Of a stretch of 64,000 nucleotides of DNA, positions 30,934 through 42,732 are shown in pieces (position 1 is the first letter of the stretch; every line of letters begins with the position of its first letter). Both the position numbers and the translations under genes were made by a program. The stretch is from Entoloma clypeatum (lineage: Eukaryota > Basidiomycota > Agaricomycetes > Agaricales > Entolomataceae), in contig OY751489.1 of the NCBI GenBank assembly GCA_963565915.1, positions 868,001 through 932,000 on the forward strand. The letters are read 5' to 3'. The notes beneath the pieces were generated by a model, which was not told the origin of the DNA, searched no databases, and saw only the letters and a list, made by a program, of their open reading frames with translations.

Positions 30934-31675
30934 CTTACAAGTTATATCCAACGGATACCCCGCAGTTCAGCACATTTCAGTGCAGTTTCGCCCGGGAACA
31001 GCCCAGAGAACGCAAACGTATGTGAACTCATGGTCGTTGATATTCAGCAACGTCTGACAACAAAGAAATGATACCGGAAATCAAAGTTCAAGTTCCAGGA
31101 GCCTATAGTACTCGCGCGGTTCTACTTCTCGATTATACACCACACTCACGCTCAACGCCAGTCAAATTTAGATCTTCAACCATGACAACGGTGACCCAAT
31201 ATTTTCCGTCGAAATAACAAGCACATTTGCAAACCTCTACTGTATTCATCGTGGGGTGTGCCAGGTTTCGCGATGAAAAGGCTGGGTGTTTAAAGTCTGT
31301 GTGGAATGAAATTTAATGAAATGTCAAACGGGGAAATCAACGCATACATTGAAATTATCGCAGCCAGAGTCGGGACTTGACATCAGGAAAATCTAATATA
31401 TATCATGATAGGTATTAACAAAATTGGGGAAGGGGGTCTGACAAGTGAAATTGAGAAAAGTCGAATATGCCTGTAGTTTGGTATGTAGACAAGTCTGCGC
31501 TTTTCCCTGATGTTGGCCATTAAGCTGATCAACTCGCTTCGAATGATGAGTATTATCTGATCGGAGCACTGGGTATCACCTAGACAAGGAAAGGTTCACA
31601 ATAACAAGGTTCAGCAACAATGAACCTTACAATGCACAAGAAACCCTCTTCCTTCATCAATTATATGTATGCATG
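30934..31675. other. Intergenic between convergent genes, no gene seen
   Basis: AT-rich 3' flanks of pectinesterase 1 and the GH35 gene. No motif-bearing ORF. Confidence 0.6.
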
Positions 31676-34600
31676 TCACTCTCTTCCGACAGGACTCCAA
31701 CCAAGATTATCCGTCTTTACCGGACCGACACCTCCTTCATATACATTGGAAATGACAAGCCGAAGATCGGGCGCTATCGTCACCTTCGGAGTCATGGCCC
31801 ACAACGCCACCGCCACCGTACTGCATCAGAATCATGGGTTTGAGAACCAAAACAAACGAGAGGAGAGTCGACGTGGATACTCACTTCATCCCATGATAAT
31901 CCAATATACCCTCCTGCACAGGGAATATTGATTGAGGCCTACATTCGCCAATGATTCATCCGCTTCCCAGGTTTGCCAGATTGTAAAAGAATCTCACCCA
32001 AGATTGCCCACCCTCTTCCCCATCATCCACCCGTTCACAAACAACAATGCCCTGTAGGGCTGCCCAAATGGCTCCCTGAATTCGAACGCCATCGGCACAT
32101 CAAAGCCGTCGGGTATCTTCAGCTCAAAAGTCGTCACGAAGAACCCGACGCCAGCTACAGAGTCGGGCAGCCCCTGAACGAGGTCGCGTGACTCCCATCC
32201 TGAGGTGTCGAACCCAGGGAGATGCCAGCCTTTCCGTTCTCCGAAAAGACCGCCTTCGTTGAACACACCTGTGGCGATAGTAGAACGTCATGAGATAATC
32301 TTGAAATCCCTCAAACTTGGAACACACCTCGAAGTTTGTCTGGATAACTACACAACCATCGTATCAATCAGTCAAATCAAGACACGGAAAGATCGCCGCT
32401 CACCTGGTATACCCGCCGACTTTCCCCTGCACCTTCCACACCTTGAAGTTCCCCGTGTCCAGTTTGAACCCACGAACACCGCGTGGGCACTTAGAAGTGT
32501 CGGCGTTGACTAACAGCGTATCAACATGTGAAAAAGAGAAGGAAAGCAGGTTTTACCCACCGCCCTGTGTTTCATTCAAACCCATGTTATCCTACGTAAG
32601 ACGAGGGAAAGTTCAGGACTGTTCTATTGGATATTTCTTCATGACTTACTTGAACAATGGTAATCACGTTGTCTTTGCCCGGTCGGATAGCGCCCAGTGG
32701 AAAGACGAATTTGTCGTCGGTCTCTTCGATGATGTTTCGATTGTTCGTGGAACTGGATATACAAGGTAAGCCGCTGATTTGAGAAAAACCCGCAACGACT
32801 TGCTTGCCGAAGGAAGTGTTGAGGAAGACATCATTTAACCACACACTCGCAGCAAACGCTGTCCGGATATAAACCCATAAGCAAAGAGCACAATCAAACG
32901 AAGGGGGAAGATCAAGACACACCTTCCCCACCATTAATCGAAAGATTCAGACTTCTCTCCTCTCCTGTCGCGTTGAAGTGCCCCCTCCACAGCACCACAT
33001 TTTCACAACTACCGAAATCACCCTTCAGTACAACCGCATCACCAAAACAATTGCGCGAAACCGCTTACAATCCATAATCACACCCATATAGCACCCTCCC
33101 ATCCCCATAATAGGGCTTATGCGGCAGATTCGTCGTGCTCCTATCCGCCACCGTCCACCCTGCATCATCATACCCCTCCCCCTTCCCAACCTCCGGCAAA
33201 CTGTCCTTGTACCGCCACCCTCGCAGCTCAGGCACAGATATCCCACCCAGACCGTTAACACCGTTCTTCAACCCCAAGCGCCCCACAAACCCACCGAGGA
33301 CCGTCACCGCCTCAGACGCCACCAGGTTCCCAGAAACCAGCTGCCCGTTCCACGTAATACTCCGGATGCTTCTCGGCCCAATCACAGTCAACCCCACCTC
33401 ATTCTTCAAGTCCCCCTCGAGAGTCAAGTGCGCCCGCTCTATCCTCGCCCGACGCACAAGGTACGGCCCGCCAACGAGTATCGTTTCGTTCGTCCCCAAC
33501 CCCCAAAAGTTCCTCAACGGGTCATCAGACTCCCCAGAGATAGTGGGAGCCCAAAACGTGCCAGCCGTCGCAGAATCTGCAAACAGCACGAGCTGCGTAT
33601 CGGAGTCCCAGACCGTGACGAGGCCTATAGATCTGGGGAGGATGGTGATGATGGTGTTTCCTAAACCTATGCCCAGCGAGGGGTCCGTTGAGAATGCGAT
33701 AGAGGCGTTGGTTGGGCGTAGATTGTTCTTGTTTGGGATGCCAGTGAGTGGGAGAGCAGCTTCGTGCTCTTGTGTTGAGTCTCCGTGGAGGAAGAGGACG
33801 TCCCGCCCGTCTATGGAGCCCGCGAAGAAAATCTGCGCGGTGGAGTAGAGCAATTTTGAAGCTTGTCCGAATGAGAAACCGGTTACGATGACTTTAGATT
33901 GGCGGCCGTTGAGGGCAACTGAGGAAGCCACAAGTGGAATCTGAACATTGCCAGCTGTAGTGGTGACGTTCAGCTTAAACGTCGCATTCGTCCTGAATGG
34001 ATCGAGAAGAATGAGAACTTTTTATTCACGCCCGTGAAAGATGGGGAGCATACCTTGATGTCGAATCTGCCTGACGAACGATGTAGAACGCCGCGTGAGT
34101 ATCAGGATTGCGCAGCAAAGTGACGAATGCAGCAGAAGATGTTGATGCACTGAGACCAGTTGATGAATCCGCGATCCAGTCTGTCTTGTAAAATTCCGGA
34201 GAACTGCGTAGGAACATTCCCTGCCGCTTGAGTTCGTCGTATTTAGGTGTCAATTCTCGTGATTCAGTGATCTATTCATCCACATAAGTAAGCTCGTATC
34301 CTCGTCCAGAGACGGTAAGATAAATTTACCGGTGCACCATAGTCATAGGATGTGTAGACGCCATGGAAAGGGATGGCACCCCAAGATGTACCACTGAGCT
34401 CATCCTTAACAACGGCTTATACGGCATGGAAACAACGAACCTACCCGTAAAGCATATAGTAGTTGATTAACTTGGCATTGCTCGCCCACAGCTCCAAGTT
34501 AAACACGGATTGAAAATCCGGGCCTGTCAAGAGACCACATTGCGGATAACCTTGATGCAACTCAGTCCGTCAGGCGAAATCACAAGAGAGCATAGGAGAC

Positions 34601-36087
34601 TACCAGGTGCCGTCGGACCCCAAGCATCATAGGAACCTGCTTGAAACTCTATCACAACTCAAGTTAGCAAGCAAGAAATAAGGGACATATCGACGAGACT
34701 GACCTGGAAAGTAGAAGGGCTGCGAAGGATTAACTTGCATGTGGTATGCGCGGTAATTAGTTGTGACGGGCTTCCAGACAGTGGGGTGAGAGCAATCGAA
34801 TCCTTGAGGATAAGAGTCTAAGCCATACAGGTCGACAGCACCCTAAAGTTGCGATAAATGGAAATGCTTCGCATGGCAGTGAGGAAAGTCTTACAGTTCC
34901 GTTGATAAAGTTCCTGCGTTGTCCTGGATCGTTGTACGTCAAAGGAACAACTATCCCCGAGCTTTTATAGAGTTCTTCCAACTCGGCGAAGTATTCAGCG
35001 TGACCGATTACGCTGGCAGTATATTCATTATCTGGTTGACATTATTCAAGGAAAAGATAATGTGAAGGAACCTACATACCGATTTGGATTGCTGACAAGG
35101 TAGTAAGAAGGTGCAGCATAGAAGGTCATTTCAACATACCAATAACCGGACCCCCATTATCGAGCTGATACGGAGCGGTAACTGTAATGATCGCCTTTAT
35201 ATAATCCTGCCAGGCAGCGTTCCAATCCGTAGAATTCGTGCGTAATCTTCCCGCCACTTGAGAAATCGCCCAATGTGGAATACCTCCAGCTGAAGTCTCG
35301 GCGTTGATATACTGAAGGTTACGCGATTTCAACGACAAGAACACTAATGGCTGGAGATATACTAACGGGGCCTGTGAATGATTGAGTATCAGAAATTGGA
35401 ACACGTAAATACGGAAAGAAAACACCGCACCAGGCCGCACGACGAGAAATATCCCAGCTTCCTTCGCCGCCTCATATAACGGTTCCAACGCACGAAATCC
35501 ATTGAAATCGACAACTCCAGGAGCCGGGTTCATGAGGCCCATGTGGGTATAGATACTGATCGCGTTGAGGCCAGCCGCTTTCGCTTTTTCGAGGATGTCC
35601 GGCCATAACGACGGAACAGGAAGGCGAAAGGGATGAAACTCTCCGGAGCTGGGAAATGATAAGGGAAGGCATTGAAAGCATGGGAAAGCGTGGCGTACTG
35701 AAGAAAGACACGTTGACCCCTCAGTGTCAAGCTGTAGTTATCGAATCGCACTTGTGGAGGTCCTATGCTGGCCAATTCCGCGTCTTTGGTAATGCGTTGG
35801 CTGGGGGTCCAAGAGCCTGGAAACGCAGGCGACAGCAAGAGAAACAGGAGAACGAGGGGTACGGTGGCCAAGAACGTCGCGATTGTAAACCGCGACATCC
35901 GACGTGTCGTCTGTGGAACGTCATTGTTTTCCTCGCAGGACCATTCATCGTAGTGCCCAGCACTCGTCGGGCCACGCTTCGCATTCAGCTTCGCGGTTTC
36001 CGGAGCTTGCTGAGGTCGAAGCGGCGGAAGACGTGGTGTCGCATGACGCATGAAACTTGAGCTTGAAGAGTTCACTGGCAAGAACAC
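31676..36087 (-). CDS. GH35 beta-galactosidase-like protein, 21 exons, intact
   Basis: Releases terminal beta-galactose, for example from pectic side chains. By eye the exons end-to-start are 36087-35699, 35648-35431, 35371-35367, 35311-35140, 35091-35080, 35031-34895, 34842-34704, 34648-34604, 34550-34445, 34393-34330, 34271-34054, 33992-33069, 33008-32923, 32858-32804, 32752-32650, 32591-32561, 32509-32404, 32347-32328, 32268-31998, 31938-31885 and 31820-31676: 3300 nt, 1099 residues, no stop. Landmarks: FDNYSLTLRGQRVFLHSGEF, RPGPYINAE, IQIDNEYTAS (acid/base Glu268; Asp where many have Glu just before), FYFPEFQAGS (nucleophile Glu358), then beta-galactosidase domains 2-3 in the 924-nt exon and jelly-roll domains 4/5 (CENVVLWRGHFNA; WLNDVFLNTSFG; YRALLFVNGWMMGKRVGNLG). 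The intron after 32804 is GC-AG. A membrane segment at about 67-88 becomes a signal peptide if Met64 (ATG at 35898) is the real start. Confidence 0.9.
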
Positions 36088-36850
36088 ACAACTTCAACGA
36101 CCAAACACCCACTCAACTTGCACTCGACCCTCACGGAATTTTCTCCCACTTATGGTCAGACTCGGTGCATGAATGTCAGACGTCTTCAATTCAGACAGAT
36201 GTTCTTAGAGAGCAACCACGATAACAAGCATATGTCCTGGTCCATCAAGTCGTCAGTGACTACTGCTCAACGAGACTTCAACCGCCGGGCTCACATGTGA
36301 ATCGCTCTACCTACGCGGAAGTATCCAGCCCTTGAAAGAGTCTTTCAAGGGAAGACTAGGTCATCAACCTCGTCGTTTTGGTGCGTTCTTTTACATGTCC
36401 TCTTGGTTTTGGAATTGGAGCTCATGTATGCGCGTTTTCTTGACCTTAGCCTCATTCCAGCAGACTGCGCAGTGTGGCGTAAGGATAGCTAAGACTACGT
36501 CGGTGTATGTTCTCCCTTTTCCTTCTTGGTCAGTTGATTCCTCTTTCGGGATAATGTATGATAGATTGAGATACTCCTTTTTTGACTCTCTGCAGTGACA
36601 TCTACACCTTGAAAAGGAGTTCATATCATAAGTTCTGCAGTCACGCTGTGGGCCAAGGGCTGGAAATTTGTGATGGGTCTACCTCGATGGCACCATCCCA
36701 AGCGCTGAATGCGAGCATAGAACGAGGCGTCGAGAAATGGATTCGGCAATGTCTAAGAATGAACTTGCGGCACCGAAAGCATGAGTCAGGTATTTCACTT
36801 AAAGTCCTCTCCAATCTGCCTGCTTCACCAGACCTTCTTTCCTCGCCAGA
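36088..36850. other. Divergent intergenic region
   Basis: Lies between the GH35 start (minus) and the F-box gene (plus), so it should hold both promoters. No recognisable gene; a few short ORFs without motifs. Confidence 0.6.
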
Positions 36851-38443
36851 ATGTCGCGAATCAAATGGTCTTTCACTGGATATGAGCAGCGAACATTTCC
36901 AGTTGAACTTCTGGAAACCGTGTTCATATTCTGTCTCCCACCTTCAGATTGGTCGAGGTCATTGTCTCCAGCCCAAGCGCCGTTATTGCTCTGCCATATC
37001 TGTTCGCCGTGGCGGCACATCGCACTCAAACTCCATTCCTTATGGGATACTGTTAGGTATCCCATCAGAGAACCCATGAACGGCTTGGACAAAACCCATG
37101 ACAAGTTTTCCCTTGTCGATTTTTGGTTTGAAAATGCAGGCAACCGACCCCTTACATTTTTATACACGCCTTGGTACCCCAACCGCCGTTATTGTTCCTC
37201 ATGTGATGAGTATGAACGACACTATGTCCGGACAAGGACGTTTGCTCCTTTTGCTAAAGTATTAAAGCACCTATCTTACAGATACGGCACACGTCTTTCT
37301 CGACTCTACATTGATGACGAAAACCTCCCCCATTTCGACCCTGACGAAATAGAGCCAAATCTCTTCCCTGCCCTTCAACATCTCTTCATCTCGGCATCCA
37401 CAATAAGTGTCGCTGCACTGGCTCTTCTTTTCGGATCCCGCGCTCGTTATATGAGCCTCCCATCAGTACCATCCCTTCAGCCTGAGAACGGCCCCCATTT
37501 CCCCCAGTTACTCGACCTCCATCTCGAACTCGATGCCGACACCTCCTATGTTCAACTCTCCACGTTCTTATCGAGCTGTCCTTCGCTGGAAAGACTACGG
37601 TTGCGATGGGATTTGTTCCAGAATAGCTCGGAGGAGACTGGAGGAACCGTTGTTTTACCTAAGCTTGTCAGCATATCTCTTTTCATTGAGTCCGATGAAT
37701 GTCTGCGTGACCAAGGACTGTGCACGTCGATTGAGGCCCCCAACTTGCGCCATTTCGCGTTTCAATCATACGATCGGTACATATACGTCGGTTATCAGCG
37801 CGAGCCCCCACCGAATTGGGACTCGGCCGGGCTGTTCACTCGATTCATAACTCCGCGGCCGCATTCTCTCGAATCAGTCATTCTATCAGACATCAATATA
37901 TCTACGTCAGACCTTCTCGACCTTCTAGCCCAAGCTCCGACTCTCACCAAACTCGCGCTCAATCTTACCAAGATTGATTTCGCATCCCTCCTACTCTTCC
38001 TCACAATACGCCCTTCGTTTGTTCATCTGCCCAAGCTCACGTCCTTGCTATTACTGCTCTGCCCACTGGAGCTACCGGACACGACAACGGATCCAATTTC
38101 GTTTACCGGTCTCCAAGAAATGGTCATGTCGAGACGACCCTCCGACCTCCAGGAATTGGAAGTACAAGCAGGGCTCTGTTCGCCGTTACAGCGCTTTGTT
38201 TTGGGAACATTTACTATTACTTGGCCGGAAAATTTCAAGAAAAAGCAAGAGAGGATGCGAAAGGTGATCTGCGAGACGATTGAAAATCTTCGGGAAGGAG
38301 TGCGGATGGAGGCACAAGTAGATCCGCCGCTTTCGTTGGAATGGAGAGTGGTTAGTTCGAAATTAACTCTTGAGGATGTCCTCCACGCGTGCGATTTTCA
38401 AACCGGAGGGGAGATGAGGGTGTGGAACCCAAAGTCCTACTAA
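36851..38443 (+). CDS. F-box domain protein
   Basis: Single-exon 530-residue protein, uninterrupted. The F-box is at about residues 14-58 (FPVELLETVFIFCLP...APLLLCHICSPWRHIALKLHSLW), the part expected to bind Skp1 in an SCF ubiquitin ligase. The remainder has irregular leucine-rich segments (FPALQHLFIS, FPQLLDLHLELDADTSY, CPSLERLRLRWDLF, SDLLDLLAQAPTLTKLALNL), a likely substrate-binding solenoid, and a charged helical C-terminus. Such F-box/LRR-like proteins form very large families in Agaricomycetes. The start ATG gives the F-box close to the N-terminus, as is common; no upstream exon was recognised. Substrate unknown. Confidence 0.88.
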   Translation: MSRIKWSFTGYEQRTFPVELLETVFIFCLPPSDWSRSLSPAQAPLLLCHICSPWRHIALKLHSLWDTVRYPIREPMNGLDKTHDKFSLVDFWFENAGNRPLTFLYTPWYPNRRYCSSCDEYERHYVRTRTFAPFAKVLKHLSYRYGTRLSRLYIDDENLPHFDPDEIEPNLFPALQHLFISASTISVAALALLFGSRARYMSLPSVPSLQPENGPHFPQLLDLHLELDADTSYVQLSTFLSSCPSLERLRLRWDLFQNSSEETGGTVVLPKLVSISLFIESDECLRDQGLCTSIEAPNLRHFAFQSYDRYIYVGYQREPPPNWDSAGLFTRFITPRPHSLESVILSDINISTSDLLDLLAQAPTLTKLALNLTKIDFASLLLFLTIRPSFVHLPKLTSLLLLLCPLELPDTTTDPISFTGLQEMVMSRRPSDLQELEVQAGLCSPLQRFVLGTFTITWPENFKKKQERMRKVICETIENLREGVRMEAQVDPPLSLEWRVVSSKLTLEDVLHACDFQTGGEMRVWNPKSY

Positions 38444-39643
38444 GTATGCTGTCTCTCGTATGTGCCGACGTCAGTGAAGCTTGTACACATTATTTGTATT
38501 CAGTTGAATGTTATCCCAGTCGTAGCTTCGTCAATGGCTCTCAACGGCGGTCAAGTCAAGGTCAAATTCGTCTTCAGGAAGTATTGCAACAGATAAATCT
38601 ACCCCCGGCGCTCCATCCAACTTTTCGTCAACTTTCGATCAACTTGATGCCCAACTTTACACCCAAAGATCGGAGATGCATCCAAATGGGCGACAGGAGC
38701 AGTAACAGGGGGTACAAGACAGATACGAGATGAGTCGGTCTTGACTCAATTCTTTTTTTTTTTTTTTTTGTTCTTTTTTTTTTTGCTGCGATCTGCAACC
38801 TTGAGACCATGAGGTATCTTGCCAAGTCTGATGATGGATTTGTCGGCGCCTAAAAGGGCCATTGGACAGCGCACACACATAAACTGGGTATATGCATTGA
38901 AACCGCGAGCTCTTTTGAGTTGATGAATGGGCGAGCAAAACGAGCAGATCTACAAACTATGGCGAGACTCTTGAGGACAGATCGGACGACCCCAGCCAAT
39001 GAAGAAATAAATTTCTAGTTATAAGCTGGAGGGATCGAAGACACTGTGGGGTCAAAAATGGGCAGACTGTCGATGTGAAGTTTTGACGGAAAGTTGATCA
39101 AAAGTTGTGGATGTGCATGTTCCCCCTTGACCATGATGCATGACCACTACCTGAACCTGTAAGAACCTAATCCTAAATGGATAAAGGATTCTCGAGAGAA
39201 AACAATAAAGAAAGAAGATTTGATAGGCAAATACACTGTGTTGATTCTACGACCTAATACATGCAGAGGTTGGACAGTATTTATAGGAAAATTTATTAAG
39301 GAGAATCAAATAAAAAAGGAGACGAGAATTAGATGATAAACAAATATGGTGAGTCCGTGATACATCTAAGGAGAATTTGAGTGCATGTGAATGTATATAA
39401 AAGGAGACGTAAGACAGAAAAGGAAAGGAGAACGAGCGCGAAATAAAATGAAGGAAGACGCGTTGGACGCAGTCGCGTGGAACACGTGACTGGGAGTTCA
39501 TTGCAGAACCAATTCAAAAACTGAAGCTGAAGCTTCCCCTCGGAGCACCGCCGACGTTTTCCCTACCGCCGAAGGCCCCTGCTCCTCGTACCTCTTGACA
39601 GTCAAAGTACAATTCCTCTACGCTGCTCTCGTCATCTCCGCAG
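38444..39643. other. Intergenic, poly-T tracts
   Basis: Two long T runs near 38751-38785 and no ORF with recognisable motifs. It contains the 3' flank of the F-box gene. Confidence 0.6.
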
Positions 39644-39913
39644 ATGCCCTTGTTTGATGAACCTCCCTCCCTCCCTCTCATCTTTCCACCTTACTTACTT
39701 CTCAAACCGGCAATTTTGAATGTCCTCGGCTTTAGCTTCGCTTCCTTCCCCTCGGTTCGGTTAGCGCGTGCTTTGTATGTCCAGTTCCTCAAACCTTACC
39801 TCAAGTTTCCGTTGATTTACCCCACCAGAATTTATGAGATCCCACTGAGATTGGCCGTGGGCCGTGTGCAGTTGGAGAGTACCTGGATCGCTGCTGCGCT
39901 GGGGGGTCGCTGA
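39644..39913 (+). CDS. Hypothetical small protein
   Basis: An 89-residue open frame (MPLFDEPPSLPLIFPPYLLL...LGFSFASFPSVRLARALYVQ, ending WIAAALGGR). Hydrophobic in its first half, with one possible membrane helix at about residues 10-35. I do not recognise it. It could be the first exon of a decayed gene, because AG at 39642 also allows an exon start; no downstream exon was found. Confidence 0.25.
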   Translation: MPLFDEPPSLPLIFPPYLLLKPAILNVLGFSFASFPSVRLARALYVQFLKPYLKFPLIYPTRIYEIPLRLAVGRVQLESTWIAAALGGR

Positions 39914-41079
39914 GCAGAGATGCTTTATCGATGGCCCGACAATGGCCTGTGACGAGGATGGGACTTCGGAAAATGAGAGGTGTGTACTCTGTTCATTCGA
40001 CTTGAGATGCTAACTAAATGGTGGTCTAGTAAGACAGCGTCGAGGCCTCCATCCCCGCCATCGCCAAGTCCCGACACAGTCACCATCCCCAATTGCATCA
40101 TTCCTGAATTGCATCATTCCTGTCTACATCCTACTCAACTGCCCTGCCGCCACTACCCATCTTCCTCACCTCTCATATATGTACACCGCTCCATCACTTA
40201 ATTGCTCTCTCCGACAGCATGTTCAAGCCAGAATCGCGTATTAGTGGCAAAACTCATGGACCTATGATTCGCAGAACACGATCCTCAAGACGATTCCCTA
40301 CCATTGAACATGAAATTGGGAGGGGCTTGTGGAGCGTGGCATATCCATGACAAGGAGCGCCGTAAGAGGGATTCAACAACACAGTCCGCTGGGCGGCGGA
40401 AGCGGTCCTTTTTCCTGAATTGGGGTCTCATTGTAGGGAGCACGCATCCGACGAGTTCAAAGCAGAGGAACGAGCCATATCTTTGGGAGATGGAGGCTCT
40501 CGAAGTTGATCGGCTAGCGTTATCGATGAGCCGCGTATGGCACATCGTTGGCCTCCCGGAGTTAAAGGGCTACAGGCGGGAGAGGGGTTCTTGATGATCC
40601 GGTCGACGGTCGTACCAGCAAATTCGTTGGATGTTCCCTGATCAAGCAAATAAACCTGGGTTTTTTGCACGGCACCGGGTGTATTGGCGGTAGCGGCGCA
40701 TCGCTAGGAGGATGCACCAGCGTTTACAGTAGAGCACGGCAGACAACAAAGGGTCAATGAATGGTCAACGATGCAGCCCGGGAGAGCGACATGCCCAGTT
40801 GTCCGGAAAATAGCCTCCGAACCTCGAACACGGCCATCAAATCCATCTCAATTGCTGTATGATTTTCTATTCGAATACTTCGAGAGGAGAGAGCGAAGTC
40901 CCCCACCATCGATCACGCGCAGCTGGTGCTTTCATGCTTCACCACCTCAAGAAACTCTCTAGACCTGCTCTTCAAGGAGGTCGTACTTGTCCATAAACTT
41001 CAAAAGTCACTGTAAAACAATTCCGTCGAACGTGGGTCACATACATAAGCACCCGAGCCCGCATCATCGGAATAGCATC
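39914..41079. other. No gene recognised
   Basis: Short ORFs on both strands without motifs or credible splice structure. Confidence 0.5.
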
Positions 41080-42251
41080 GTACCGTTCCCGAGCACGTAT
41101 ACCTCGTTTCCAATGTTGTCACTGGCGTCGAATCCTAGTAGAGTCCTCGTGTGGTCCAGGACTTTCATGAGTACGGATGTCGGACGTGTTGACATCCCTC
41201 CCATGTACTCATTCCGCGTTGGCTCAGCACTGGTAGATATAGAGACGGGCAAACTGGACACAGCTCTACCACCCATGATCCCATCAATAACTTGAATCAG
41301 GAGGTACTATGATGTCCACTGGCTGAAGCATTGATATGGCTGGGGACGTCGTTCTCACAAAGTCGCGAATGAGCCCTCCTAGTGGAGCGCTCGTTGTTCA
41401 CGCAACTGCCCGACTCCTCGTGATCCATCGTTATCTATCCTGGGATCTACAACGAGCATCCCCATGGGTAGACCTTTAACTGTAAGTCGAAAACACTCAC
41501 CTACTGGCTGGAGTATGATTGATCCTCAACGCAATCCCCATATAAAGATTTACGGATACACAGGTTAAACACAACCGAGTCGGACCGACACGATGACCCA
41601 TGTCGTCGATACAGTAACGATACAAACAAGCATTTCAGCGAACAAAGCAGGGACAAAAGGTGTCAGTGGCACCCCTTCGCATCCACAAGGACATCTTTAA
41701 GATGTATTGCAAACGTGAAGAACCACTTCGGTCAAAGGAACGGCGAGAACCAAGCAGTTGCCGTCAGCCAGGCCGGACACCGGATTGGATTCTATGCTTG
41801 TGGATTCTATGGATTCCAGGATACTCTACTCGCGAACAAGGGCGCTCAGGTCTACTTTTTTCCCCCCATGGGGTGATCAGCAAATTCAAGTTCAGCTCAC
41901 TGGCAGGGAGCTATCGAGTTCATCTTTGGATCAGGGTCTGCTACGTACTTTGCAGGCAATACAACTGCGGTCAAGGGCCCGGTACCTACGCTCAACCTCA
42001 ACTTCGCTTCATGACACTGTCACACAGGGCGTTGATATGTCGTTTTTTCCCCCACAGATTACACCAAGTAAGTATCACCCCTGTCCCGTGAGATGCATCT
42101 GATTGCCTTCGCCAGGGTCATCTTCAAGGGATACAACGGCGACCGTCGCGCTTAACAACAGGTCGGGAGTCATCAGAGCTTGCGTCAGAGCCGCGTATCA
42201 CTCACGTCTTCTTTCGGGACAGTAATAGCAGGGGGTCGGTTTCGACGGAAC
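41080..42251 (+). pseudogene. Pectinesterase pseudogene
   Basis: Decayed third copy lying just before pectinesterase 2. The upstream block (about 41080-41308) matches those of the intact genes. The start context is GGAGGTACTATG (ATG at 41309) but the signal peptide is disrupted at once. Recognisable pieces: AVAVSQAGHRIGFYACGFYG with FQDTLLANKGAQVYF (about 41755-41850), then IEFIFGSGSATYFAGNTTAV, the 10-nt micro-exon (42058-42067, flanked by CACAG and GTAAG) and VIFK followed by frame loss. The exon carrying LGRPW is gone, so the catalytic Arg is missing. The 3' end stops at about 42251. Confidence 0.85.
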
Positions 42252-42430
42252 CTCTTTTTTATTTTAGACTAGCTCCAGCCCACCTAATTTTGACCCGGCC
42301 TCTCCTCCGCTATCTGCCCCGCTGCACCCAAAGCCTCGCACCAAGTCCCTTGAAAGATCAGTTCATTAACCAGAACCCTCGATTGGCCGGATGGTGCTTT
42401 CCAACCTCTCAAACTGCGCTTTCCTCTTGA

Positions 42431-42732
42431 AACAATCCAGTGAACCACGGTTACGCGATATGCCGATAGCCCGAGCCTTGCCTCGCAACATCGAGATACA
42501 CATGTGTTGCCCTGGTCCCTGCGCTGCATCTGTCTTTCTCAATGAATGATTGGCGTCGAATCATATCCTCCTGTGCTGCAAGGCGTCCGTGAGTACGGAG
42601 GTTTGGAATGTTGAGATATCCCATCGAGATCCCCCGCGTTGGCTCAAGCAGCAGATATAAGGCCCAAGGATGCGGCGACACGGGATACGAACGCGATCCC
42701 ACCAATCATCTATCTAATCCTCAGGAGATACC
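42431..42732 (+). promoter_or_regulatory. Conserved 5' block of pectinesterase 2
   Basis: Begins AATCCAGTGAACC like the block at 29341 and carries the same TATA-like GATATAA (42653-42659) and CTAATCCTCAGGAGATACC before the ATG. It differs from 29341-29640 at many positions although the coding exons that follow are nearly identical. Confidence 0.6.

Noticed and set aside
35126..35542. A continuous GH35 ORF that reads through introns 2 and 3 without a stop.
   Set aside because: It would insert about 38 unrelated residues into the conserved RPGPYINAE motif; splice sites with a 5-nt exon restore it.
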